Shown one piece after another: positions 18,168-25,927 of a stretch of 64,000 bases of DNA (position 1 is its first letter; the number at the start of each line of letters is the position of its first letter). The notes under the pieces are model-generated. The model was not told the DNA's origin. It worked only from the letters and a program-made list of their open reading frames with translations, and did not search any database. The translations under genes and the position numbers were made by a program. The stretch comes from Geobacter sp. DSM 9736 (GTDB taxonomy: Bacteria; Desulfobacterota; Desulfuromonadia; Geobacterales; Geobacteraceae). The stretch is taken from assembly GCF_900187405.1 (NCBI RefSeq), contig NZ_LT896716.1:2546001-2610000 (forward strand). Direction: 5' to 3'.

Positions 18168-20042
18168 ATGAAAAATATGCAAAAATTATTGCTACTTATG
18201 CTTTTCGCCTCCATATCCTGCGGTTTCACCTGGGGGTTCGGAGAAGAGAATAAATGTGACAAAGCCAAGGATATCGTAAGAAATCTATCCGGCAATGAGG
18301 ACGAGCGGAGGAATCAGGAGGAAAAAGCACTGGAACTTTGCCCTGACGGGGCGGCAGCCAATTTCGTAGAGGCTCTGCGCCGTGAGGAAGCGGGAGAAAC
18401 GGAACAGGCCGTCGCCCGGTACCGCAAGGCGTTGGCCCTAGATGATACGCTCTCGGTTGCTCACGGCAACCTGGGGCTTCTGCTGGCGCAAAGAGGGGAT
18501 GTTTCCGAGGCGTCGGTCGAGCTTACCAGAGGGCTGATGGGAAAGGCGGACCCGCAATACCACAAGGCGCTGGCAGAGATTCTCCTTGGACAGAAGGCGT
18601 ATCACCTGGCTGCCTTCCATTATTCCGAAGCAGCCCGGGCTTTCCCTGGAGACAGCCCGGTCATGATCGGCCTGGCCGAAGCAATGTTCGGCGCGGAGCG
18701 GTTAGAGGACGCAGAAAGGGAACTCTCCCGTATCCTGGCTGTGGAGCCGGACAACCAACGCGCACGCCTCCTGCGGGCAAGGGTGTACCTCTCCCTCGAC
18801 CGGCCGGATGAAGCCCTGGCGGAGCTTGAGAACGCCTCTGTCAGGAACCCGGAAGACAGGAACATTCACCGGTTCATGGCCGACATCCTCAAAGACAGGG
18901 GAGATTATGAGAATGCCATGAAAGAATACCGGCTTGCCGGAGCTGCCGACACAATCGACCCAGCCGAATACATCCGCACGGGTGACGAACGCTACTCGGA
19001 AGGCGACTTCGAGAAGGCAGCCGACGCCTTCGAGGCTGCCCTGAGCGTTAAGCCCGAGCAGCCCGACGTTCTTCAGAAACTCGGGGATGCCTTCATGGCG
19101 GCCGGCCGTGACGATGAAGCCATTGCCGCATACCGTAAGGCCGTCTCCCTGAAGGGTGCCGACGGCGATCTTTTCTACAACCTTGGAGTTCTTAACGAGC
19201 GCAAGGGTCTCCTCGATGAGTCGGCAACCCAGTACCGGCAGGCTTTGAAGCTCTCCCCGGCCAACGGTGACGCCCGCAGGAGGCTCGCTGAGATATATTT
19301 TCTGCGGGGGGACTTCGAGGAAGCGGCGGAGCAGTACAAGGAACTCATCAAAGTCAGGAACGACAATCCCGTACTCCATTTGAAACTGGGAAAGGTTTAC
19401 GAGAAGGGGAAGAAGTACCCGGAGGCGCTGGCGGAGTATCAGGAAGCAGTACGGCTCGCCCCTGACAATCTTGAGGCCCGCAGAGAACTGGCATCTCTTT
19501 TCACTAGAAGGGGCCTGGTGGACGGAGCAGAAGCCCAGTACCGGGAGGTGCTTCGCCTTAAAAAGGAAGACTCGGATGCACGCTCCGCGCTCATTGCAAT
19601 TGCCGTAAAAAAGAAACGATACGAGGATCTCTTCGTCCTGCTCAAGGAGGGTTCCGAGCTTTACCCTCAGGATCCCGGAGCCCACTACAAGTTGGGAATC
19701 ATCTACGAATTCAGGAAGGATTTCGAAGCGGCCATTGCCGAATATGAAAAAACCGTCGGACTGAAGAGCGACCATGCGAAGGGACTGAACGCCCTTGGGC
19801 GGCTCTATCTGAAAAAAGGGCAGATCAAAGAAGCCAGAGAGGCTCTCGAAGCCGCCAAAAAAGCGGACCCGAACCTCGACGAGCCGCCGCTGCTCCTCAG
19901 CCGGATAAAGAATGACCTGTCGCCCGAACCGGCCCAGTATAAGAAAAAAGCCGGCAAAAAGCAGAAGAAGATCGTCAAAAAGAAGACGAAACAAAAAAAT
20001 GTGAAGCACACGCCCAAGCAGAAGAAGACGAAACGGCGGTAA
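18168..20042 (+). CDS. Tetratricopeptide repeat protein, exported
   Basis: Start chosen at ATG 18168 (CTGGAGATC upstream), giving a signal peptide (KLLLLMLFASISCGFTWG; possibly a lipobox at Cys18). About 14 TPR units follow from residue 55 to 600, many with A-x-x-x-Y-x-x-A-L and P-D-x-x-x-A-R patterns (PNLDEPP at the end). The last 40 residues are extremely lysine-rich (KKKAGKKQKKIVKKKTKQ), which could bind nucleic acid, lipid headgroups or acidic polymers; this tail is unusual. 624 aa. It is 152 bases after the Pal-like gene and may share its transcript. A scaffolding role is inferred. Confidence 0.8.
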   Translation: MKNMQKLLLLMLFASISCGFTWGFGEENKCDKAKDIVRNLSGNEDERRNQEEKALELCPDGAAANFVEALRREEAGETEQAVARYRKALALDDTLSVAHGNLGLLLAQRGDVSEASVELTRGLMGKADPQYHKALAEILLGQKAYHLAAFHYSEAARAFPGDSPVMIGLAEAMFGAERLEDAERELSRILAVEPDNQRARLLRARVYLSLDRPDEALAELENASVRNPEDRNIHRFMADILKDRGDYENAMKEYRLAGAADTIDPAEYIRTGDERYSEGDFEKAADAFEAALSVKPEQPDVLQKLGDAFMAAGRDDEAIAAYRKAVSLKGADGDLFYNLGVLNERKGLLDESATQYRQALKLSPANGDARRRLAEIYFLRGDFEEAAEQYKELIKVRNDNPVLHLKLGKVYEKGKKYPEALAEYQEAVRLAPDNLEARRELASLFTRRGLVDGAEAQYREVLRLKKEDSDARSALIAIAVKKKRYEDLFVLLKEGSELYPQDPGAHYKLGIIYEFRKDFEAAIAEYEKTVGLKSDHAKGLNALGRLYLKKGQIKEAREALEAAKKADPNLDEPPLLLSRIKNDLSPEPAQYKKKAGKKQKKIVKKKTKQKNVKHTPKQKKTKRR

Positions 20043-20081
20043 GCTCAGTTACTTCAGCACCATCATCTTGTCCCGGAACTC

Positions 20082-20119
20082 CGGTGCAGCCGAATCAGCG
20101 CCTCTTCGGCTGCACCGGA
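20082..20119. terminator. Perfect 14-bp hairpin between convergent genes
   Basis: Arms 20082-20095 and 20106-20119 pair perfectly with a 10-base loop. It lies between the TPR gene and the convergent sensor kinase. No T-run follows on the + strand (AAAAACGGG), so it may act as a weak bidirectional terminator. Confidence 0.5.
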
Positions 20120-20152
20120 AAAACGGGCATTGCCCGACAGCAACTCCATAGC

Positions 20153-22042
20153 TCAAATTTCAATCCTGAACTCGGCTCCGTTGCCTACGTTACGGGCAGT
20201 GAGACTCCCGTTCATGTTCTTCTCGATGATCACCTTCGACATGTAGAGCCCTATGCCGGTCCCGCTCCCCTCCTTCTTGGTTGTAAAGTAGGGCTGGAAT
20301 ATCATGGGCAGTATTTCTTCCGGTATCCCCCCTCCGTTATCCCTGATGGCAACTACAGACCTGTTGTTCTCGCTGGATATCACGATCTGCACCTGCGGGT
20401 CGCGGACATCACGCTCCAGGAAGATGTCGCGAGCGTTGTTCAGAATATTGAGCAAGACCTGGATGAATTCATTCGGATATCCGATTACCCTGAATTCCCC
20501 TTCCGCCTTCAGGTCTACTGAAATTCCACAACTGGAAAAAGAGGGAGATATGAAGTTGAGGCTCCATCCAACCAGCTCATTCACCACAAAAGTTTTTTTC
20601 TCTTTGTCGTATCTGAGAAAATTGCGGAAATCATCGATCGTCCGCGACATGAATCCGATATTTTCAAGGGTTCTCTCGATGGTGGACTTCACATCATCTT
20701 TCGATGCCTGATCCAGTTCGTACTTCACTCCCAAAGTTTGAACCAGAAGCGCAATATTGTTGAGCGGCTGTTTCCATTGATGGCCGATGTAGGTAATCAT
20801 CTCTCCCATCGCTGCCTGCCTGCTCTGCTGAATCAGGGCCTGGTCCTTTTGGCGAATTTCCGCGACTGCTTCGGCAATTCTGCCCTCAAGGGTGCAATTC
20901 AATTCTTCCAGCTGGTGCTGCTTCTCTGCAAGGGCCGCCTCGGCCGATTCCCGCCGACGCATGTCCTCGGCAAGGGAAGCAGCCATAAAATCAAAGGCGG
21001 CGGCAAACTCTCCCAGTTCTCCCCCCTTCACGAACTCAGGAACCCTGACCTCCAGATCCCCGGCGGCAATCCGTTGCGACGTTGCCTCCAGTGCGGAAAT
21101 ACGATCGATTATCGAAAATTTGGCTATGAGCAGCACTACCAGAAGCGCCGCAAGTATGAAGGGGACAAGAACGCTCAGCTTCAAAAGGAGAGCCTTGTTT
21201 GCTTTCTGTACGACCGCATCTACGGGGATTCCGCTGACGATATAGACATATGGATCTGTTTCACCGGCGAGGAAAAGCTTTCGGTGGCTTATGAAAAACT
21301 CTGTTGCACCGTCGAGGCCTGAACCGGTGAACTGACTCTTGTCGGGGTCCGACTTTATGTGCCTGAACAACGTCAGGTCCAGAGGTTTCCCGACATAAGC
21401 TGCAGGTGCGATGCCCCTGCTTATAATGGTTCCCCTATGATCTGTAATCGCATACATGGAGCCTGGTGGGAGGCCTGAGCGCTTGAGAAGATCCCTGAAA
21501 AAGTCCAGATCGAAATTCAGGGAGATGATACCCTCGAGTTCCCCTATCCGGTCCTCCATGGGATAGCCGAAGTTAATGGTCGGTTTCCTGAAAGTTCTGC
21601 CGATCCCGAATTCGCCTGATGAAAATCTTCTCGTCGCCGAAGCGTTTTTGAAGTACCTCCTGTCCGCAACCGAAACAGGGGATCTCCTCGGCGCTGCAGA
21701 GGCCCACAATCTTCCGGTCCGGTCGGAAACCGCGAGATTTACATACTGAGGATTCAACCCCCGGATTTTCCGGAGAATAAGTTCGGTTCTCTCCTGGTCC
21801 TGATTTCTTATTTCGGATGATTGAGCCAGCGCGCTGGCCAGTTGCTGTGCACCGGCAACGAGATTCTCCATCTCCGATGCGATATCCACGGCAAGGCGCT
21901 CTGAATCCGCCTGGGCTTGGGCGATGGATTCCCGCCTTTCTGAAAATACATCATTGATGGCTATTCCAACCGCGGGCAGAGCCAGAATCCCTGCCAGGAT
22001 CAGAAGGTTCCTTCTTATGCATGCAGTGAACAGTCTGAACAT
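20153..22042 (-). CDS. Cache/HAMP sensor histidine kinase
   Basis: Membrane-bound sensor kinase of about 629 aa. The chosen start is ATG 22042 (GAGGGG five bases upstream), giving the N-terminal helix RNLLILAGILALPAVGIAIND. A periplasmic Cache-like domain follows (DRRYFKNASATRR...; DPYVYIVSG), then a second helix (LSVLVPFILAALLVVLLIA), HAMP (ATSQRIAAGDLEVRVPEF), a coiled coil, the phospho-acceptor motif AAMGEMITYIGHQWKQPLNNIALLVQ, and HATPase boxes (NILNNARDIF, DNGGGIP, GTGIGLYMSK). No response regulator is next to it, so it is an orphan. The His box IGHQWKQPLN is the type found throughout Geobacter. Confidence 0.9.
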   Translation of the reverse strand: MFRLFTACIRRNLLILAGILALPAVGIAINDVFSERRESIAQAQADSERLAVDIASEMENLVAGAQQLASALAQSSEIRNQDQERTELILRKIRGLNPQYVNLAVSDRTGRLWASAAPRRSPVSVADRRYFKNASATRRFSSGEFGIGRTFRKPTINFGYPMEDRIGELEGIISLNFDLDFFRDLLKRSGLPPGSMYAITDHRGTIISRGIAPAAYVGKPLDLTLFRHIKSDPDKSQFTGSGLDGATEFFISHRKLFLAGETDPYVYIVSGIPVDAVVQKANKALLLKLSVLVPFILAALLVVLLIAKFSIIDRISALEATSQRIAAGDLEVRVPEFVKGGELGEFAAAFDFMAASLAEDMRRRESAEAALAEKQHQLEELNCTLEGRIAEAVAEIRQKDQALIQQSRQAAMGEMITYIGHQWKQPLNNIALLVQTLGVKYELDQASKDDVKSTIERTLENIGFMSRTIDDFRNFLRYDKEKKTFVVNELVGWSLNFISPSFSSCGISVDLKAEGEFRVIGYPNEFIQVLLNILNNARDIFLERDVRDPQVQIVISSENNRSVVAIRDNGGGIPEEILPMIFQPYFTTKKEGSGTGIGLYMSKVIIEKNMNGSLTARNVGNGAEFRIEI

Positions 22043-22346
22043 GCCACCCCTCGCCATCATGTCGAAGATGCCGGACATCATCGTCATTACCATAACTTAA
22101 GCTACAAATGCATCCATTAAATTAAAGCGACTTATACATTTTATTATTATTAAAATCCGGCCATGCCGATCCCCGTTCTGGCGGGCTGGATAGAGCCGGC
22201 ACCGGCGCTCTGAATTTACTCTCATTGAAGATGCCTTCAAAAAGCCTTGACATCCCCCAGGTCGTAAAGTAGTTTTCGTGGCTCCTGAATTAAATTATAT
22301 CAATCATAAACACCACCTCTCCTCCGGAATTTGGGCTGTCAACGCA
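22043..22346 (+). promoter_or_regulatory. Intergenic region with candidate promoter for comF
   Basis: About 300 bases between divergent genes. TTGACA at 22247-22252 and TAGTTT at 22270-22275 (17-base spacing) would start a transcript about 65 bases before the comF start. The rest is AT-rich (22100-22160) with no ORF supported. Confidence 0.4.
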
Positions 22347-23090
22347 ATGTCACTGTTCAGGGAACCTCTGAAGATTTTTTGCCGGGCGGCTCTCGACATC
22401 ATATTTCCACCTCGCTGCCATTTCTGCGGCTCCTGGATGTCGAACGGAAACGATCTCCACCTCTGCGATGAATGCCTCCGGGAGATGCGCTCCATTTCCT
22501 CCCCCCTCTGCACGGCATGCGGCATCCCCTTCAGGACGGAAGGCGGGATCAACCACCTCTGCTCGGTTTGCAGCACAAGACACCCTCCCCTCACGATGCG
22601 CGGAGCTCTGCTGTATGAGGGGAAAGCTCGGGAGCTGATCCACCGCTTCAAGTACCAGCACAAGGTTCAGATTTGTCGTCCACTGGGTCTCTTTACGGCA
22701 GAGCTGCTAGGTAATTTCGTATCTGCGGCTTCACCATCCCTGATCATCCCCGTCCCACTCCACCCGCGGAAACTACGGGAACGTGGATTCAACCAGTCTC
22801 TGCTCCTCGGTCAGGTGCTCGCACGGCAGTGGCGTGTCCCCCTCTGCCGGCGAAGCCTGCGCCGCACCCGATTCACCCTTCCGCAGACCGAACTCTCCGC
22901 GGAAGAGCGGGCGGCCAACGTGAGGGGAGCGTTCGCCGTATGGGATGACGCAGCAATCAGGGGAAAACGTATCCTTCTGGTCGACGACGTCTGCACCACC
23001 GGAAGCACCATAAGGGAATGCGCAAAGGTTCTTCTCCGCTCCGGCTCAGAAGAGGTATTTGCAGTCACGGTCGCCCGCGCACCCTTGTGA
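22347..23090 (+). CDS. comF: ComF family phosphoribosyltransferase-like protein
   Basis: A 247-aa member of the ComF/GntX family, associated with DNA uptake and amidophosphoribosyltransferase fold. N-terminal zinc-ribbon cysteines are clear (CHFCG ... CDEC, then CTACG ... CSVC). The PRPP-binding loop is ILLVDDVCTTGST (about 218-230). Other conserved parts: LIHRFKY, PVPLHPRKLRERGFNQS. The frame is open from 22278, but ATG 22347 gives the usual N-terminus; the ribosome site is weak. Confidence 0.85.
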   Translation: MSLFREPLKIFCRAALDIIFPPRCHFCGSWMSNGNDLHLCDECLREMRSISSPLCTACGIPFRTEGGINHLCSVCSTRHPPLTMRGALLYEGKARELIHRFKYQHKVQICRPLGLFTAELLGNFVSAASPSLIIPVPLHPRKLRERGFNQSLLLGQVLARQWRVPLCRRSLRRTRFTLPQTELSAEERAANVRGAFAVWDDAAIRGKRILLVDDVCTTGSTIRECAKVLLRSGSEEVFAVTVARAPL

Positions 23091-23115
23091 ACAGCGGTTA
23101 TACGCATCAAAGGGC

Positions 23116-23144
23116 TTGACATCGCAGTGCAAACTCGGTAAATT
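23116..23144 (+). promoter_or_regulatory. Sigma-70-like promoter of the c7 cytochrome gene
   Basis: TTGACA (23116-23121), 17-base spacer, TAAATT (23139-23144). It is located 35 bases before the cytochrome start, with an AGGAGGAG ribosome site at 23168-23175. Confidence 0.6.
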
Positions 23145-23178
23145 GTACGGGCTTTCAAACTATAATGAGGAGGAGAAC

Positions 23179-23451
23179 ATGAAGAAACTTGTTACTGCTG
23201 CCATGTTGATCGCATTTGCCGCGTCTTCCGCGCTGGCCGCCGATGAAATCGTCACAATGAAGGCAAAGAACGGTGACGTGAAGTTCAACCACACCAAGCA
23301 CAAATCTTCCGGCGACTGCAAGGTATGCCACGGCGATAAAGCTCCCGGCAAGCTCGACCTGGACAAGGACACCGCCCACAAGGTCTGCAAAGGGTGCCAC
23401 GAGACAAAGAAGGCCGGCCCCACCAAGTGCGGCGAGTGCCACAAGAAGTAA
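23179..23451 (+). CDS. ppcA: PpcA-type periplasmic triheme cytochrome c7
   Basis: A 90-residue precursor: signal peptide ending ALA-ADE, mature protein of about 70 residues with exactly three C-x-x-C-H heme sites (CKVCH, CKGCH, CGECH) and extra His ligands (FNHTKHK, TAHK), the pattern of PpcA-family cytochromes. These shuttle electrons across the Geobacter periplasm between inner-membrane and outer-membrane cytochromes and couple electron and proton transfer. The conserved stretch KAKNGDVKF ... KAGPTKCGECHKK is near identical to the paralogue at 28912. Exact letter (ppcA-E) cannot be assigned with certainty. Own promoter and terminator, so monocistronic. Confidence 0.93.
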   Translation: MKKLVTAAMLIAFAASSALAADEIVTMKAKNGDVKFNHTKHKSSGDCKVCHGDKAPGKLDLDKDTAHKVCKGCHETKKAGPTKCGECHKK

Positions 23452-23472
23452 TTCTTCCATTTATCATGTGAT

Positions 23473-23497
23473 AAGGCCCCTTTCGGGGCCTTTTTTT
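23473..23497 (+). terminator. Rho-independent terminator of the c7 gene
   Basis: AAGGCCCC / GGGGCCTT stem with a TTTC loop followed by seven T residues, 22 bases after the cytochrome stop. A textbook terminator. Confidence 0.9.
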
Positions 23498-23619
23498 ATG
23501 CTTCCAACAGCAATGCGCTGTCCGGCAACAGCCTTCATCCTTGTAAAACAAGGTTATGTTTGCTATGGTAATGCTCCGGTCCGGACCTACTCAAGCATCA
23601 GAACAGGGGAATCAACATT

Positions 23620-24087
23620 ATGGCGACAGGGTACGACTTCAGGAAGCTGCGCAGACTGATCATGATCCACACAGTGGTGCAGATCTTTTTCTTCGTACTG
23701 CTCATCTTCATGGCCGTAAACTTCCAGGAGACTTTTCGGGCCAAGGGGATGCCCCAGGTCTTTCTCAACAGCATAATCGCCACGGTGCTGATCCAACTGG
23801 CCATCTTCTACCCTATCAAAAAGGCAGCCGGGCGCGAGGTAGAGCGGGAAATAACCGCCAGCGCGGCGGGGCTCACGCCAGAGCAGCTCAAGGAGCTGCG
23901 TAAAAAGCGGGTTTTCAGCGACTTCATCAAGACCTCCATCTTCATCTTCTTCTTCACGTTCATCGCCAAGGCCCCACCTGCCACCTTCGTCCTCAGCACC
24001 ACGTTCTTCACCTTCGCAGTGACGGCCCTCACCTATTTCCAGTGCTTCAATTTCGCGGCGCGACGCGCCATCAGGGAACGAAGCTGA
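23620..24087 (+). CDS. Hypothetical four-helix membrane protein
   Basis: A 155-aa protein with four clear hydrophobic helices (about 14-33, 45-64, 102-120, 123-143) and a charged cytoplasmic loop in the middle (KKAAGREVEREITASAAGLTPEQLKELRKKR). I do not recognise the family. The regular layout, ribosome site (AGGGGAATC) and codon use support a real gene. It stands alone between the cytochrome and another small gene. Confidence 0.65.
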   Translation: MATGYDFRKLRRLIMIHTVVQIFFFVLLIFMAVNFQETFRAKGMPQVFLNSIIATVLIQLAIFYPIKKAAGREVEREITASAAGLTPEQLKELRKKRVFSDFIKTSIFIFFFTFIAKAPPATFVLSTTFFTFAVTALTYFQCFNFAARRAIRERS

Positions 24088-24160
24088 CCGGGGACGAAGG
24101 CGGACTTAATCCTCCTATTGACAAAAAGGTGCTGGTTATCTATCGTCTCGGCAGGTAAAG

Positions 24161-24514
24161 ATGATGAAAGTTTGCCGTTCAGGATACGCGCTCAGGTTGG
24201 TAGCGCTGCTGATGCTCTTCATGGTGCTGAAGGTATATGCCGTAACGCCTGCACCCGAAGGGGAAAAGAACGGTCCGCTCCTGAAGGGGACCGGCTCTAC
24301 GGTCTGCTGCACCCTCGAACAGGCCGCCCCGGCCCCCCATGAAGAGCACAAGCCTCCCAAGCACTCGTACACGGATTACGATTCGCTGCTGGCCTCGTCC
24401 GGTGCGGCTCCCGTCTACGCGCCCCCTCTCCTCCCGCTCCCTCATTCCGTCCATTCCGCAGCCGCACTCGATACCTATCGAACTATTTTCGTCCCTCCAC
24501 AGAATCACGCCTGA
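24161..24514 (+). CDS. Small exported Pro-rich protein, hypothetical
   Basis: 117 aa starting at ATG 24161 (or the adjacent ATG 24164), with an N-terminal hydrophobic segment (LRLVALLMLFMVLKVYAV) that may be a signal peptide. The remainder is rich in Pro, Ala and His (AAPAPHEEHKPPKHSY; YAPPLLPLPHSVHSAA) and ends IFVPPQNHA. It contains a CC pair (TVCCTLE). It resembles in layout the small protein at 16957, so both may be one loosely conserved class. Function unknown. Confidence 0.45.
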   Translation: MMKVCRSGYALRLVALLMLFMVLKVYAVTPAPEGEKNGPLLKGTGSTVCCTLEQAAPAPHEEHKPPKHSYTDYDSLLASSGAAPVYAPPLLPLPHSVHSAAALDTYRTIFVPPQNHA

Positions 24515-24636
24515 TTTGCAGCCGCCCTTACTGTATGCTTTAAATATCGCGCCGGCCCTTGGACCGGCAGCAGGTTTTTCCTCGAAATCTTTATTCCGGC
24601 ACGGCCCGGAACAGCTACTATCTGAAAGGATAATCT

Positions 24637-25170
24637 ATGTCTCACGTACCCGAAACCGCCATACCGTCAACCCCTCTTGTCGGCATACTCACCGGCAGCC
24701 CCAATGATCTGCCGACCGTCGTCAAGGTCCGCGACACGCTGACCGAGCTCGGCATCCCAAGCGAAATCATCGTGGCATCGGCCCACCGTACCCCTGACAA
24801 GGTGCTCGCCTACCTAGAGCGTGCGCACCGTGAGGGGGTTCAGGTGTTGATAGGCTGCGCCGGGGTGGCGGCACATCTCGCCGGGGTCATAGCAGGACAT
24901 ACGCGACTCCCGGTGATCGGCCTGCCTCTCGGAAACGGCCCCCTTACGGGACTCGACAGCCTTCTCTCGACTGTTCAGATGCCGCCGGGGGTACCTGTAG
25001 CCACCGTCGCCATAGACGGCTCCCGCAACGCCGCAATGCTTGCAGCCAGAATTCTGGCCCTGAAGTACCCGGAGATCGACAAGGCTCTGGAGCTTGCAGC
25101 CCAGCGGGAGCGGGCACGTTACGACCAGACCGCCGACGAAGCTCTGCGGGCACTGACGAAGGGCAACTGA
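24637..25170 (+). CDS. purE: N5-carboxyaminoimidazole ribonucleotide mutase (PurE)
   Basis: De novo purine synthesis: moves the carboxylate of N5-CAIR to give CAIR. 177 aa; class I PurE signatures are present in order: VGILTGSPNDLP (family G-S-x-S-D, here P-N), VASAHRTPDKV, IGCAGVAAHLAGVIAGHTRLPVIGLPLG, GLDSLLSTVQMPPGVPVATVAI. The His of SAHRTP is the catalytic base. The Asn for Ser in the first motif is a mild variation. An AAAGGATAA lies before the ATG. It precedes the carbonic anhydrase gene, a pairing that makes sense because PurK/PurE chemistry uses bicarbonate. Confidence 0.9.
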   Translation: MSHVPETAIPSTPLVGILTGSPNDLPTVVKVRDTLTELGIPSEIIVASAHRTPDKVLAYLERAHREGVQVLIGCAGVAAHLAGVIAGHTRLPVIGLPLGNGPLTGLDSLLSTVQMPPGVPVATVAIDGSRNAAMLAARILALKYPEIDKALELAAQRERARYDQTADEALRALTKGN

Positions 25171-25194
25171 CAGGAGAATCGAGGGAGAATCGAG

Positions 25195-25824
25195 ATGAAG
25201 GACATCCAGCGCTTCATTGCGGGGTTCCGCAAGTTTCAGGAGAATTATTTCGGGAAGGAATCGGAGCTGTTCGAGCCTCTCAAGGCGGGCCAGAGCCCGA
25301 AGACGATGATCATCGCCTGCTCCGATTCCCGCGTAGACCCCGCCATACTCACCAACTGCTCCCCCGGTGACATCTTTACGGTCCGCAATGTCGCCAATCT
25401 GGTCCCACCGTGCGAGGAAAACGGGGGGCAGCACGGCGTGAGCGCAGCGCTTGAGTTTGCGGTCTGCCACCTGGGGGTCGAGCACATCATCGTGCTGGGC
25501 CACTCCCAGTGCGGCGGGATCAATGCCCTGATGGCCGGCACATGTGGATGCAAGGGAGGGGGATTCATCTCACGATGGATGACCATCGCTAACGCAGCCC
25601 GTGAACGTGTTCTTGCGGAGCTGCCCGATAAGGACAGCAAGCTCCAGCAACGGGCAGCGGAGCAGGCGGCGATCCTTCTATCCCTTGAGAACCTCCGGAC
25701 CTTTCCCTGGATCTCGGAGCGCATCGCTGCCGGAACGCTTTCGCTCCACGGGTGGTACTTCGACATATCGGCGGGGGAACTGCTGGAATATCAGCCGGAG
25801 CTGGGAAGGTTCGAACCGCACTGA
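25195..25824 (+). CDS. can: Beta-class carbonic anhydrase
   Basis: Converts CO2 and bicarbonate. 209 aa; zinc ligands are Cys42 (ACSDSRVDP), His103 and Cys106 (LGHSQCGG), with the Asp44/Arg46 dyad intact. The length and the run TVRNVANLVPPCEE fit bacterial beta-carbonic anhydrases. No signal peptide, so cytosolic. It begins 24 bases after purE and is probably cotranscribed. A 14-bp hairpin terminator follows. Confidence 0.93.
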   Translation: MKDIQRFIAGFRKFQENYFGKESELFEPLKAGQSPKTMIIACSDSRVDPAILTNCSPGDIFTVRNVANLVPPCEENGGQHGVSAALEFAVCHLGVEHIIVLGHSQCGGINALMAGTCGCKGGGFISRWMTIANAARERVLAELPDKDSKLQQRAAEQAAILLSLENLRTFPWISERIAAGTLSLHGWYFDISAGELLEYQPELGRFEPH

Positions 25825-25857
25825 GGTATACGATTCAGTTTATTTTTAGCAGGTAAA

Positions 25858-25898
25858 GGGCACGGCAGAAGAGGGTGAGACCTTCTTCTGCCGTGCCC
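25858..25898. terminator. Hairpin terminator between convergent genes
   Basis: A perfect 14-bp stem (25858-25871 with 25885-25898) with a 13-base loop, located between the carbonic anhydrase and helicase stops. It probably terminates both directions, although no long T-run follows. Confidence 0.65.
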
Positions 25899-25927
25899 TG
25901 TCGCACATTCCCTCCGTGCTCTCCACT

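Noticed and set aside
18702-20009. 435-codon open frame antisense to the TPR gene
   Set aside because: Shadow of the repeat-rich gene; composition follows the opposite strand.
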